Shown here one piece after another: positions 45,644 to 54,037 of a stretch of 64,000 nucleotides of DNA (positions are counted from its first letter, which is position 1; each line of letters begins with the position of its first letter). Location: NCBI RefSeq assembly GCF_032050975.1, contig NZ_CP116967.1, forward strand, positions 434,001 through 498,000, written 5' to 3'. This DNA comes from Candidatus Nitrospira allomarina (lineage in GTDB: Bacteria > Nitrospirota > Nitrospiria > Nitrospirales > UBA8639). The notes beneath the pieces are model-generated. The model ran no database searches. It worked only from the letters and a program-made list of their open reading frames with translations, and was not told where the DNA came from. The position numbers and the translations under genes were made by a program.

Positions 45644-47368
45644 ATGAACACCCACATGTCCAAGCAGGAATCGAAAACAGCCCTTGACCACGTCAAACAA
45701 TATCACGAGCAGACTAAGCATGAGTTCAACCGGTACGCCCGGTCGCTAGGATACTTGGATTGGGTCAATCAACCCAATCCCTTCCGCCGATTCGATGGCG
45801 CGCCGCTTGTTCCGCTTCCACACCTCCCACTCGACGAAGACCCGCTGTCTCCGCCATATGAATCACTCTTTCATCCGCCCTCGATCCCCTCGCAACCCAT
45901 CACCCTCAACACACTTTCTCGTTTCTTTGAATATGGGTTATCACTGACGGCGTGGAAAGCCTACAACGGAACCAGCTGGGCATTGCGGAGTAATCCTTCC
46001 AGCGGCAACCTCCACCCCACCGAGGGTTATCTCTTCACGGATTCCCTGCCTCACCTTGCCGTAGAACCGGGCCTGTACCACTATGCCCCGAAGGAACATG
46101 CCCTCGAATACCGTTGGGCTCTTCCTTCCGACCCTGCCCAATCGATACTTCAAGACATGCCTTCTGAAGGATTTCTGGTAGGCCTCACATCCGTTCATTG
46201 GCGGGAAGCATGGAAATATGGAGAGCGGGCCTTTCGATACTGCCAACATGATACGGGCCATGCGATCGGCACATTGCGAATTGCCGCGGCGACCTTAGGC
46301 TGGAATCTGTTGGTGTTGAGTGGCACCTCAGACGAGACGATCGCACGGCTTCTGGGTTTGACCAGACCGCAGGATTTCCAGCAGGCAGAACGGGAATACC
46401 CGGAATTACTGGCGGCAGTCTGGCGCAGAAACCTTCAACCCCCTCCCACGCTGAATCTGGCATTCAACGATCTTGATGATACCGTGCTCACATCCGGAGA
46501 ATGGAAAGGCACAGCAAACCGTTTGAGCAAAGATGAACCAGTCCTGTGGGAAATTATCGATTCGGTCACGGAGGCCTCCTGGAAATCGACTCAAGAACCC
46601 GAACGCATTGCCTTTCATGCTTCACGTGCCCTCATGAACGAAGGGAAATTGATTGAATCTGAACCCCGGGCTGGTCACATCATCCATCAACGACGAAGCG
46701 CCGTCGCATTTGACGGAAGAACCGGCCTCCCCGCCGATCGTTTTTTCACCATGGTGCAACGGATCATGCCAAGAGGAGACTTGCCTTTATCGGATCGACC
46801 CATGCCCTGGGATGCCATTCCCTGGGAGCCCACGATTCACCTCATTTTGTTCGTTCATCGTATAGATGGCCTCTCGCCTGGACTATATTGGGTCAATCGG
46901 AATCCAGAACACCGAGACCTCATGTTTTTCAAAAATGCGATGCACGAGCAGTTTGTCTGGTCGACCCCTGAAACATGCCCCTCCAATCTTCCGCTCTATC
47001 TTTTGGAAGAAGGTAATGCGCAAAATTTGGCCAAACAACTCAGTTGCGGGCAGGACATTGCCGGAGACAGTGCCTTTGCGCTTGGAATGGTAGCCGAATT
47101 CGACAAGAGTTTAGAAACGTATGGGCCGTGGTTTTACAAACGGTTGTTTTGGGAAACCGGACTGATTGGCCAAGTGCTCTATCTGGAGGCCGAAGCGGCT
47201 GGCATCCGGTCAACGGGAATCGGCTGTTTTTTTGATGATCCGGTCCATCGGGTTCTCGGCATTCATCCTCAAACCACGTGGCAATCGCTTTATCATTTCA
47301 CTGTTGGCGGCCCGATGGACGATGGTCGTCTCACGACGTTGCCCCCCTACGGCCCTCACGTCACATGA
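45644..47368 (+). CDS. SagB/ThcOx-like dehydrogenase with two nitroreductase domains
   Basis: 574 residues. The N-terminal nitroreductase-like half contains LRSNPSSGNLHPTEGYL, the FMN-phosphate binding phrase of SagB-type dehydrogenases, and a RAFRYCQHDTGHAIGTLRIAAATLGW segment. The C-terminal half (from about 330) repeats the fold: RRSAVAFDG then HLILFVHRIDGLSPGLYWVN, and a final YLEAEAAGIRSTGIGCFFDD. SagB enzymes oxidise azolines in peptide natural products, but no cyclodehydratase, precursor peptide or exporter lies nearby, so a stand-alone redox role is more likely. The stop codon overlaps the next gene start, so the glycosylase is translated from the same mRNA. Confidence 0.85.
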   Translation: MNTHMSKQESKTALDHVKQYHEQTKHEFNRYARSLGYLDWVNQPNPFRRFDGAPLVPLPHLPLDEDPLSPPYESLFHPPSIPSQPITLNTLSRFFEYGLSLTAWKAYNGTSWALRSNPSSGNLHPTEGYLFTDSLPHLAVEPGLYHYAPKEHALEYRWALPSDPAQSILQDMPSEGFLVGLTSVHWREAWKYGERAFRYCQHDTGHAIGTLRIAAATLGWNLLVLSGTSDETIARLLGLTRPQDFQQAEREYPELLAAVWRRNLQPPPTLNLAFNDLDDTVLTSGEWKGTANRLSKDEPVLWEIIDSVTEASWKSTQEPERIAFHASRALMNEGKLIESEPRAGHIIHQRRSAVAFDGRTGLPADRFFTMVQRIMPRGDLPLSDRPMPWDAIPWEPTIHLILFVHRIDGLSPGLYWVNRNPEHRDLMFFKNAMHEQFVWSTPETCPSNLPLYLLEEGNAQNLAKQLSCGQDIAGDSAFALGMVAEFDKSLETYGPWFYKRLFWETGLIGQVLYLEAEAAGIRSTGIGCFFDDPVHRVLGIHPQTTWQSLYHFTVGGPMDDGRLTTLPPYGPHVT

Positions 47369-47997
47369 TGCATATTTCTCCCCTTTGTAAGGGGGACCAT
47401 TCGAACCATCCCAATCCCTTACCCAGACTGTTTTTTGAGCGGCCAACGTTGAAAGTTGCGTCAGAACTGGTGGGAAAGGTGTTGATCAAACACACGCCAA
47501 ACGGGATCATCCAGGCCAAAATTGTGGATACGGAAGCCTACGTGGGACCGGAGGATCGAGCCTGTCATGCCTCCAAAGGCCGAACGAAACGGACAGAAAT
47601 TATGTTTGGCCCTGCTGGCTTCACCTATGTATATTTGATTTATGGAATGTACCACTGTCTCAATATCGTGACTGAACAAGAGCAATATCCTGCCGCAGTC
47701 TTAATTCGAGGATTGGAAATCTTGGGAGGGGATCATTCTCCGGATTTGCCCAGGCGCATCGACGGTCCCGGCCGGGTCTGCCGATTTTTAGAAATTAATC
47801 GGACGCATAACGGACTGGATACCACGCTTGGCAGCATACTTTGGATCGAAGATCACGGTCTGGGAGTTTTGCCAAAACAGATTCAAACTCTGCCTCGGAT
47901 TGGCGTGGACTATGCGGGAGAATGGGCAAAAAAATTGTGGCGGTTCTGTCTGCCGGCTTCGACTCCAGCAAAAACACGTCGGGGCACCCCGAAGTAA
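47365..47997 (+). CDS. 3-methyladenine DNA glycosylase (AAG/MPG type)
   Basis: 210 residues from ATG 47365, which overlaps the upstream stop. Motifs of the AAG family: ASELVGKVLIKH, the catalytic Glu in VDTEAYVGPEDRACHA, the FGPAGFTYVYLIYGMYHCLNIV segment, and AVLIRGLE. It removes alkylated or deaminated purines from DNA in base-excision repair, in the cytoplasm. Upstream in-frame codons inside the previous gene were rejected. Translationally coupled to a SagB-like flavoprotein, an unusual pairing. Confidence 0.93.
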   Translation: MMHISPLCKGDHSNHPNPLPRLFFERPTLKVASELVGKVLIKHTPNGIIQAKIVDTEAYVGPEDRACHASKGRTKRTEIMFGPAGFTYVYLIYGMYHCLNIVTEQEQYPAAVLIRGLEILGGDHSPDLPRRIDGPGRVCRFLEINRTHNGLDTTLGSILWIEDHGLGVLPKQIQTLPRIGVDYAGEWAKKLWRFCLPASTPAKTRRGTPK

Positions 47998-48141
47998 ATG
48001 CTTTCGAATCCTTTTGTCAGATATCTTGAACAAGATAGCCGGTCTACGTTAGGCTAGAGCACCAGATATGTGTTGGCTTCGTTCCGTAGCCACATGACAC
48101 AACCCGCTTCTCATTACTACGAACAATAAAGGAGGAAGACA

Positions 48142-48234
48142 ATGGGCAATCCGCTCGATACGATCTCTGGCACCATCACTGCTGGCTTTGTATTGACTGT
48201 GGTCCTATACGGCCTGGTCAAAATGCTGGTGTGA
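48142..48234 (+). CDS. Thirty-residue single-span membrane peptide
   Basis: ATG at 48142 behind AAAGGAGGAAGAC, one of the best ribosome sites in the window. The product is MGNPLDTISGTITAGFVLTV followed by VLYGLVKMLV: one hydrophobic helix with a short polar N-terminus, ending with TGA at 48234. It stands 55 bases upstream of the PuuD-like membrane gene on the same strand. Small single-span peptides often stabilise a partner membrane protein, which is the suggestion here. Too short for family assignment. Confidence 0.6.
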   Translation: MGNPLDTISGTITAGFVLTVVLYGLVKMLV

Positions 48235-48289
48235 ACCTCATCACCTCCAAAGACATAATTAATCAACCTACACGAATAGAGGACATTTT

Positions 48290-48769
48290 ATGGAAAGTTT
48301 ATTAGCGTGGGGGCATTTCCTCGCGGGCATTACCTGGATTGGAATTCTCTATTACTTTAATTTCATCCAAGTGCCATTTCTCAAAGCCGTCACACCCGAA
48401 ACCAAGGCTGAAGCCTTTAAACACCTGGTACCCAATGCGCTCTGGTGGTTTCGCTGGGGAGCCCTGTTCACCTGGATATTTGGGGCCGCCCTCCTGATGA
48501 ATCAACATCGTATGGGAAGTGCATTTATGCTGCAGGGACCGGATGCCGTGATCGGCATGGGTGCCTGGCTTGGGACCATTATGTTGCTGAATGTGTGGGG
48601 AATCATTTGGCCCAATCAGAAAAAAGTCCTTGGGCTCAAGGAAGCCACACCTGAAGAAAAAGCCAAGGCCGGACGGATGGCACTCCTGGCGTCTCGCACG
48701 AATACCATGCTTTCCATCCCCATGTTATTTTTCATGGCCAATTCCGGCCATGCCTCCGGTTTGTTCTGA
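48290..48769 (+). CDS. Urate oxidase N-terminal/PuuD-like membrane protein
   Basis: 159 residues, four predicted membrane helices (LAWGHFLAGITWIGILYYFNF, WGALFTWIFGAALLM, GMGAWLGTIMLLNVWGIIWPNQ and MLSIPMLFFMANSG). The histidines in WGHFLAG and NSGHAS and the WPNQ motif match the membrane module attached to cytochrome-c-type urate oxidase PuuD, here as a free-standing protein without cytochrome part. So urate as substrate is doubtful. Preceded by a tiny membrane peptide gene and followed by a strong terminator at 48811. Confidence 0.75.
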   Translation: MESLLAWGHFLAGITWIGILYYFNFIQVPFLKAVTPETKAEAFKHLVPNALWWFRWGALFTWIFGAALLMNQHRMGSAFMLQGPDAVIGMGAWLGTIMLLNVWGIIWPNQKKVLGLKEATPEEKAKAGRMALLASRTNTMLSIPMLFFMANSGHASGLF

Positions 48770-48810
48770 TCTCAATCATCCATTATCTTTCGAATCAGAA
48801 TTAAGACAAA

Positions 48811-48840
48811 AGCCGGGGTCGAAAGACCCCGGCTTTTTCT
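48811..48840 (+). terminator. Rho-independent terminator after the PuuD-like gene
   Basis: AGCCGGGGTC, loop GAAA, GACCCCGGCT, then TTTTCT. A perfect 10-bp GC-rich stem with a GNRA loop and T-run, 42 bases after the stop codon. Confidence 0.92.
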
Positions 48841-49026
48841 ATAAAGTACCCTCGTTTTTTTTGGCTCACTAGAAGAGCAGAGGTTATATAAACCAGGGAG
48901 CCACAGCCCACAATCCGGAGCAAAAATCGCTATGCTCCATTTATCCCAGAATCCTTAATTCGTGTTTGGCACTGAATCCAACCCCTTAAGTTCGTCCCCC
49001 GCTTCTAAGGCGGATAAGGAAAGCAA

Positions 49027-49263
49027 CTAATCCTGGACGACGATATGCGTGTCGGTTTCTTCTACTCCAGGGATGGTGTGAATCTTGGCCATGATGAGAT
49101 TGGACAGGGCCCGATCATCAGGTGCATTGACCAGACCAAAGATATCAGGCTGACCGAAACACGCATGAGCTTGCTCCACTCCAGAAAGGGCTTTGAGGGT
49201 CTCTAACACATCTTGGACTTTTCCTGCTTTGACTTTCATGAGAATATACGCTTTGGCTGCCAT
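49027..49263 (-). CDS. Stand-alone RAM (Lrp/AsnC ligand-binding) domain protein
   Basis: 78 residues, ribosome site GGGAGG. The sequence AYILMKVKAGKVQDVLETLK, then QAHACFGQPDIFGLVNAPDD and VEETDTHIVVQD is the alpha/beta sandwich that senses amino acids in Lrp/AsnC regulators. No DNA-binding domain is attached. Such free RAM proteins form oligomers that bind small metabolites and can modulate partner regulators. Confidence 0.88.
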   Translation of the reverse strand: MAAKAYILMKVKAGKVQDVLETLKALSGVEQAHACFGQPDIFGLVNAPDDRALSNLIMAKIHTIPGVEETDTHIVVQD

Positions 49264-49523
49264 ACATACCTCCCTGATGAATGCGAATCAGATTTCGGTG
49301 ATCACTAGTAAAATTGATGTTGGGAAACACAAGACATAATCGTGAGCGTTTTGCCGAGCCATGCTGAAATTACCTTTGTACCACAGATGGAAGATAGCTT
49401 CCATTCTCTCTCCGCTCTCTCCCAAACAGCTCAGGCAACCCAAAAAAGTTGCGGACGCCCTGCCTTCCTCAGGTAGGATGAGCGATTAATTTTCCCCGTT
49501 CTATTCACCTACAAGGAAATATT

Positions 49524-50456
49524 ATGTCTTCTCGCATTGTGTCGTTGATTCCTAGTGGGACAGAAATGGTCTGCGCTTTAGGTTGCCGTGCCCAGCTTGT
49601 CGGCCGGTCACACGAATGCGATTTTCCTTCCGACATTACCTCTCTTCCTGTTTGCACTCAAGCCACGGTGGATAGTGAGGGAACGAGCCAAGCTATTCAT
49701 GCCCAGGTTTCAGAACGTCTCCAGTCAGCCCTTTCCTTGTATAAGGTCTTGGTCGACCAAATGCAGGACTTACGTCCGGATGTCATCGTAACCCAGACCC
49801 AGTGTGAGGTGTGTGCCGTGAGCGCTGATGAGGTACAGCGGGCTCTTCGCGACTTGATAGGAATGTCACCGACGTTGATTTCCCTGGGTGCGCAGGACTT
49901 ATCGGGGGTTTGGGACGACCTGACCAGAGTGGCGGACGGCTTAGGACAGCAAGCTGCAGGACAGGCATTTCTGAAAGAGGCCCACCAACGCATGGGCGAT
50001 ATTGCGGTCCGCTCCCAACAACAACCTACTCCCCCCACTGTAGCCTGCATCGAATGGATGGAACCACTGATGGCTGCCGGCAACTGGGTACCCGAACTGG
50101 TTCATTTGGCCGGAGGGCAATCGGTGTTTGGACAGGCAGGGACACACGCCCCATGGATAACCTGGGAAGCCTTGGCCGGTGGGGATCCGGATATTCTGGT
50201 CTTGATGCCTTGTGGATTTTCCATGGCTCGCATCCAAGAAGAATTGCCGGTCATGACATCACACCCATTTTGGCCACAGTTACGGGCAGTGCAAAATCAG
50301 AAGGTGTACCTGACGGATGGGAATCAGTTTTTCAACCGTCCGGGGCCGCGCCTCGTTGAATCCCTCGAAATTTTGGCTGAAATCTTTCATCCCACTCGTT
50401 TTCAGTTTGGGCACGAAGGCAAGGCATGGCGGCCGTGGATTCCTGCAAAACGTTAA
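49524..50456 (+). CDS. BtuF/TroA-like cobalamin-binding family protein, no signal peptide
   Basis: 310 residues, AAGGA ribosome site. Opening RIVSLIPSGTEMVCALGCRAQLVGRSHECDFP and later ITWEALAGGDPDILVLMPCGF fit the BtuF-type helical-backbone binding proteins used by vitamin B12 importers. The N-terminus has no signal sequence, so it is probably cytoplasmic. In several bacteria such unexported relatives sit near cobalamin or iron genes. No permease or ATPase gene is near. Confidence 0.82.
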   Translation: MSSRIVSLIPSGTEMVCALGCRAQLVGRSHECDFPSDITSLPVCTQATVDSEGTSQAIHAQVSERLQSALSLYKVLVDQMQDLRPDVIVTQTQCEVCAVSADEVQRALRDLIGMSPTLISLGAQDLSGVWDDLTRVADGLGQQAAGQAFLKEAHQRMGDIAVRSQQQPTPPTVACIEWMEPLMAAGNWVPELVHLAGGQSVFGQAGTHAPWITWEALAGGDPDILVLMPCGFSMARIQEELPVMTSHPFWPQLRAVQNQKVYLTDGNQFFNRPGPRLVESLEILAEIFHPTRFQFGHEGKAWRPWIPAKR

Positions 50457-50562
50457 CCTTGAAAACGCAAATCACCGAATCACGGGGCTTTCCAATTTAG
50501 TCTTTGCCTGGCTTTCCCCTTGGCAACCGGCGTACTCCGGTTGACCGTCTCATTAGGGTTTT

Positions 50563-50583
50563 GTTAAGTAGTAATTATTCCTA
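50563..50583. promoter_or_regulatory. Possible Fur/PerR box upstream of the Fur-family gene
   Basis: A 21-base AT-rich stretch TTAAGTAGTA-A-TTATTCCTAA lies 12 bases before the Fur-family start codon. Its halves are imperfect inverted repeats (6 of 10 positions), in the manner of Per or Fur boxes. Autoregulation is a reasonable guess; the match is weak. Confidence 0.35.
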
Positions 50584-50595
50584 AACAGGAATGAT

Positions 50596-51099
50596 ATGGA
50601 AATTCCATTCAAGGACATCAAACAGAAGTTTCAGGGATGCGGATTAAAAACGACCCCGCAGCGAACTGCTATTTATGACGCCCTCCTCCGCAGCACGACC
50701 CATCCGACCGCGGAAGAGCTCTTTGCCGAAGTCGCTCCGCAATTTCCGATGATGTCTCTAAACACCGTCTACTACACACTTGGGGCTTTGCGTACCTCCG
50801 GGTTGATTCATGAAGTCAATATTGGCCATACCCGGGCTCGATTTGATGCCAACCTGTCTCCCCATCACCATTTGATTTGCTTGGGGTGCCAGGCCATTGT
50901 CGATGTCATCGATCCCCGACTCAATCGCCTGGAATTCCCAGCCGGCATTCCCAAAGATTTTGAAATTACAAGTTATCAGGTCGCTTTCCGTGGACTTTGC
51001 GGCTCCTGTCGCCGCCACACGGGGCGCTCCATCAACCATTCATCACCGGGGTTACACCCCACAACCTTCAAAGGAGAACTCCATGGGAAAAGCTCTTAA
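50596..51099 (+). CDS. Fur-family regulator, PerR-like
   Basis: 167 residues. Winged-helix motif TPQRTAIYDALLRS, then MMSLNTVYYTLGALRTSGLI. The metal-binding region has HHHLICLGC and LCGSC, two Cys pairs that form the structural zinc site. The rubrerythrin gene starts 17 bases before this one ends. That arrangement suggests control of a peroxide-detoxification operon, hence PerR-like. The last 25 residues ([20 protein letters not shown]) are an odd tail read out of the rubrerythrin leader. Confidence 0.9.
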   Translation: MEIPFKDIKQKFQGCGLKTTPQRTAIYDALLRSTTHPTAEELFAEVAPQFPMMSLNTVYYTLGALRTSGLIHEVNIGHTRARFDANLSPHHHLICLGCQAIVDVIDPRLNRLEFPAGIPKDFEITSYQVAFRGLCGSCRRHTGRSINHSSPGLHPTTFKGELHGKSS

Positions 51100-51511
51100 A
51101 GGCACAAAAAGCCACGAAAATTTAAAAGCGGCATTTGCCGGTGAATCGCAAGCGAATCGACGCTATTTATATTTCGCCCGGCGGGCGGACATTGAAGGCT
51201 TTACCGATATCGGCGGTCTGTTCCGTGATACCTCTGAAGCTGAAACCGGACATGCGTTTGGGCACCTGGACTTTTTGAAGGAAGTCGGTGATCCTGCCAC
51301 CGGCGTGCCGATTGGCAACACCGAAGCCAATTTAAAAGCGTCAATTGAAGGTGAGACCTATGAATACACCCAGATGTATCCCGGCATGGCAAAAACCGCT
51401 CGTGATGAAGGACTTGAGGAACTCGCAGAATGGTTCGAGACGTTGGCCAAAGCCGAACGATCCCATGCGAACCGGTTCACCAAAGGGCTGGAATCCCTAA
51501 AACAAAGCTGA
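51083..51511 (+). CDS. Rubrerythrin without rubredoxin domain
   Basis: 142 residues from ATG 51083, with AAGGAG 6 bases upstream. The diiron four-helix bundle is complete: [38 protein letters not shown] and [11 protein letters not shown] each supply a glutamate or histidine ligand. The C-terminal Cys4 rubredoxin domain of classic rubrerythrin is missing, as in sulerythrin. It reduces hydrogen peroxide with electrons from a partner redox protein. Upstream Fur-like regulator and downstream Fe-S oxidoreductase form one operon with it. Confidence 0.93.
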   Translation: MGKALKGTKSHENLKAAFAGESQANRRYLYFARRADIEGFTDIGGLFRDTSEAETGHAFGHLDFLKEVGDPATGVPIGNTEANLKASIEGETYEYTQMYPGMAKTARDEGLEELAEWFETLAKAERSHANRFTKGLESLKQS

Positions 51512-51602
51512 GAGCTCCGGCATTATGACACACGGCGGCGGTCGATAAAGGCTGCCGCTTTGTACACACTCTTTCACAGACTTTCAAACGAAGTCATAAC
51601 CT

Positions 51603-52877
51603 GTGTCAAAATTTGACCTTATCACTCCAGGCTGGACCCGGTCTCAACTCGAAACCGAGACACGACGTATTTTCGATGTCTGTGACGGATGTCGACGATG
51701 CTTTAATTTATGTCCCTCGTTCAATACTCTTATTGACCGGATTGATGAGTATGAGAGCGATTCAACGCAGTTCACTGCACAGGATTTCACAAGGATTGAA
51801 CAGGAATGTTATTACTGCAAACTTTGTTTCAACCATTGTCCCTATTCTCCCCCCCATCAATATGATCTGGATTTTCCCAGGCTCATGGCTGCCTGGAAAA
51901 AGCAACGGACGGCTGAGGGTGGGGCCACATGGCGCGACAAGCTCCTGATCCAAACTGATTTGATCGGAAAACTGGGTAGCCTGACTGCTCCACTAACCAA
52001 TTGGGCCCTTCGCACACCGTGGCTTCGAAGTCTGGTTGAGCGGATGATCGGAGTGCACAAAAACCGCCAAGTCCTTTCGTTTCAATCCCAGACCTTTACC
52101 CAATGGTGGGATCAGCGAAAGCCGGCTCCCGCACTTACCCGCAACCAGGGAAAAGTAGCCTTCTTCCCAAGTTGCCTGGTGACGTATCAGGTGACTGATA
52201 TTGGGAAAGCTGCCGTGCAAATTTTGGAGAAAAACGGCATTGAGGTCGTGGTACCTTCAAATCAGCAGTGCTGTGGGATGCCACGGTTTGACTTAGGTGA
52301 TACCGATGGAATGGCTAAGATTGCCGAGTCTCAATATCGACTTTTTGCGCCCTATCTCGATCAGGGATATGACATCGTCATTCCAGCACCCAGTTGTAGC
52401 CTGATGTTCAAACGGGAATACCCTTACCTCAAACCCACACCTGGAATGAAGCAATTGAGCGAGCGCACGTTTGATCTTTGCGAATATTTAATGCGGCTCA
52501 AACGGGAAGGTAAGCTTTCCCTTGATTTTCAAGCTAATCCTGGACGCGTGGCCTATCAAATTCCCTGTCATTTGCGTGATCAGAACATCGGATTTAAATC
52601 AAAAGAATTGATGGAGTTAACAGGGGCCAGGGTTCATCTGATCGAGAAATGTTCCGGACACGATGGAGCCTGGAGTGCCAAGACTGAATTCTTTGATCTT
52701 TCGATGAAAATCGCCAAGAAAGCCGTGCGAGTAATTCAAGAGGAACCGTTCGACGTCGTCGCCTCCGATTGCCCCCTGTCGGCACTACAACTGGACCAAG
52801 CACTTCAAACTGCGCCAACTCAATCGGCCCTTCATCCTATTCAAATCGTTCGTAACGCCTATGGATTAACACCATGA
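51603..52877 (+). CDS. Fe-S oxidoreductase with 4Fe-4S ferredoxin and CCG domains (GlpC/HdrD-like)
   Basis: 424 residues, GTG start at 51603. Two 4Fe-4S motifs at the N-terminus: Cys27/30/33/37 and Cys69/72/75/79. Two CCG-type half modules follow: NQQCCGMPRF near residue 222 and EKCSGHDGAW near 350, the second shortened, as seen in heterodisulfide reductase D and GlpC subunits. It likely shuttles electrons, perhaps to rubrerythrin encoded upstream. The next gene overlaps by ATGA (52874-52877), indicating coupling. Confidence 0.9.
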   Translation: MSKFDLITPGWTRSQLETETRRIFDVCDGCRRCFNLCPSFNTLIDRIDEYESDSTQFTAQDFTRIEQECYYCKLCFNHCPYSPPHQYDLDFPRLMAAWKKQRTAEGGATWRDKLLIQTDLIGKLGSLTAPLTNWALRTPWLRSLVERMIGVHKNRQVLSFQSQTFTQWWDQRKPAPALTRNQGKVAFFPSCLVTYQVTDIGKAAVQILEKNGIEVVVPSNQQCCGMPRFDLGDTDGMAKIAESQYRLFAPYLDQGYDIVIPAPSCSLMFKREYPYLKPTPGMKQLSERTFDLCEYLMRLKREGKLSLDFQANPGRVAYQIPCHLRDQNIGFKSKELMELTGARVHLIEKCSGHDGAWSAKTEFFDLSMKIAKKAVRVIQEEPFDVVASDCPLSALQLDQALQTAPTQSALHPIQIVRNAYGLTP

Positions 52878-53455
52878 AACTACTCACACCGCAAGATCTA
52901 CTCCCGGCTGCTCAATATGAGGAAAACCGCGCCGCCATTCGGCAAAAAATTATTGCCCTTAAAAAACGGCGCCGCATTTCTGTAGGAGAATTCGTGACCC
53001 TCGTGTTTGAGAATCGGGACACCCTGTTATTTCAAATACAGGAAATGATTCGAATAGAACGCATTTTTGATCCGGGAAAAATTCAGGAAGAATGTGACGT
53101 GTATAATGCCCTTCTACCAACTCGTCATGAATTGAGCGCAACACTGTTTATCGAAATCACCGATTCCGAAAAGATTCAACCGCTGCTGGACTCCTTTAAG
53201 AATATTGACCAGCCCAATACCGTGGGCATCAAGGTTGGCGACACCTCAGTTTTTGCAAATTTTGAGGCCGGGCATAGCAAGGAAGATAAAATCAGTGCCG
53301 TGCATTTTGTACGATTCTCCACCACCCAAACCTTTCGAGACCTCCTGGCCCAAGAGGAAGTCCCTGCCTTTCTAACTATTCTCCACCCTGAATATCGTAC
53401 AGAAGCCCCAGTACCTCAGGAATTGAGGCAGGAATGGCTAAAGGATCTCAAGTGA
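52874..53455 (+). CDS. DUF3501 family protein
   Basis: 193 residues. Opens KLLTPQDLLPAAQYEENRAAIRQKIIALKKRRRISVGEFVTLVFENRDTLLFQIQEM, split here into features: a basic helix followed by a conserved FENRDT segment typical of DUF3501. The later part is HFVRFSTTQTFRDLL. Function unknown; it is regularly found next to rubrerythrin and the Fe-S oxidoreductase, as here, so a role in the peroxide-reducing system is likely. Coupled to the upstream gene by an ATGA overlap. Last gene of the operon before the HesB-type gene's own promoter. Confidence 0.88.
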   Translation: MKLLTPQDLLPAAQYEENRAAIRQKIIALKKRRRISVGEFVTLVFENRDTLLFQIQEMIRIERIFDPGKIQEECDVYNALLPTRHELSATLFIEITDSEKIQPLLDSFKNIDQPNTVGIKVGDTSVFANFEAGHSKEDKISAVHFVRFSTTQTFRDLLAQEEVPAFLTILHPEYRTEAPVPQELRQEWLKDLK

Positions 53456-53504
53456 TTCATCATTTTGCCGTGCATGATTCCCCAACCTTGCAGCTTCCTA
53501 TAAA

Positions 53505-53533
53505 TTGACAAGATTAAAAGTCGTGCTTTAAGA
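53505..53533 (+). promoter_or_regulatory. Sigma-70 type promoter for the HesB-type gene
   Basis: TTGACA at 53505-53510 and TTAAGA at 53528-53533 with a 17-base spacer. Transcription would begin near 53540, giving an 80-base leader. Confidence 0.7.
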
Positions 53534-53551
53534 TGTAGATTCAATATTGGA

Positions 53552-53575
53552 TTCCTTTCAACCGATTGAAAGGAA
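53552..53575 (+). promoter_or_regulatory. Perfect 10-bp palindrome in the leader of the HesB-type gene
   Basis: TTCCTTTCAA, loop CCGA, TTGAAAGGAA. It lies about 12-35 bases downstream of the predicted transcription start. It could be a repressor operator or a leader hairpin that protects or exposes the ribosome site 30 bases further on. Confidence 0.55.
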
Positions 53576-53622
53576 AGATGAATCTACAAAAATAATGTGA
53601 TCATAAGGAGGATACAACGACT

Positions 53623-53943
53623 ATGGTAACAATTACCCCGATCGCAGAGCAGAAGATTAAGGAACTGATTAAGGAAGAAGAGAATTCCGTCGGTTTGCGC
53701 ATTTACGTCAAAGGCGGCGGATGCAGCGGCTATCAATATGGAATGTCGTTTGAAGATAAAACCAGCGATGATGACACCATCATCGAAAAAGGCGACGTGA
53801 AAGTCATTGTGGATTCCCAAAGTGCCCCAATGCTCAGCGGCGCAGAAGTCGATTACGTTGATAGCCTGCAAGGGTCGGGATTTGCCATCAAAAATCCTCA
53901 AGCGAAGTCCACCTGTGGATGTGGAAGCTCATTCTCGACCTAG
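53623..53943 (+). CDS. HesB/IscA/ErpA-type iron-sulfur carrier
   Basis: 106 residues with a strong AAGGAGGAT ribosome site. The three A-type cysteines are present: GGGCSGYQYG near residue 34 and CGCGSSFS at the end. ITPIAEQKIKELIKEE is the usual N-terminal helix. A-type carriers receive Fe-S clusters from the scaffold and pass them to apoproteins. A second family member, the IscA of the isc operon, is encoded at 61612-61965; this one has its own promoter and may be the ErpA-like member. Confidence 0.93.
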   Translation: MVTITPIAEQKIKELIKEEENSVGLRIYVKGGGCSGYQYGMSFEDKTSDDDTIIEKGDVKVIVDSQSAPMLSGAEVDYVDSLQGSGFAIKNPQAKSTCGCGSSFST

Positions 53944-53972
53944 AAACTATTCACTCAGAACCCTAACCAATT

Positions 53973-54020
53973 AGGGCTGGACTTGGACTTCCATAGGCGA
54001 CCAAGATCCAGCCCTTTTTC
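53973..54020 (+). terminator. Terminator after the HesB-type gene
   Basis: AGGGCTGGA-CTTGG at 53973 onward pairs with CCAAG-ATCCAGCCCT at 54001 onward, about 14 bp with one bulge, followed by TTTTTCTTTT. The next gene starts only 17 bases after it, so read-through or a separate promoter is needed for that gene. Confidence 0.75.
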
Positions 54021-54037
54021 TTTTCTATAGAGACTGC

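Noticed and set aside
45644-47368. Azoline/thiopeptide natural-product cluster suggested by SagB-like gene
   Set aside because: No cyclodehydratase, precursor peptide, protease or exporter lies next to it.
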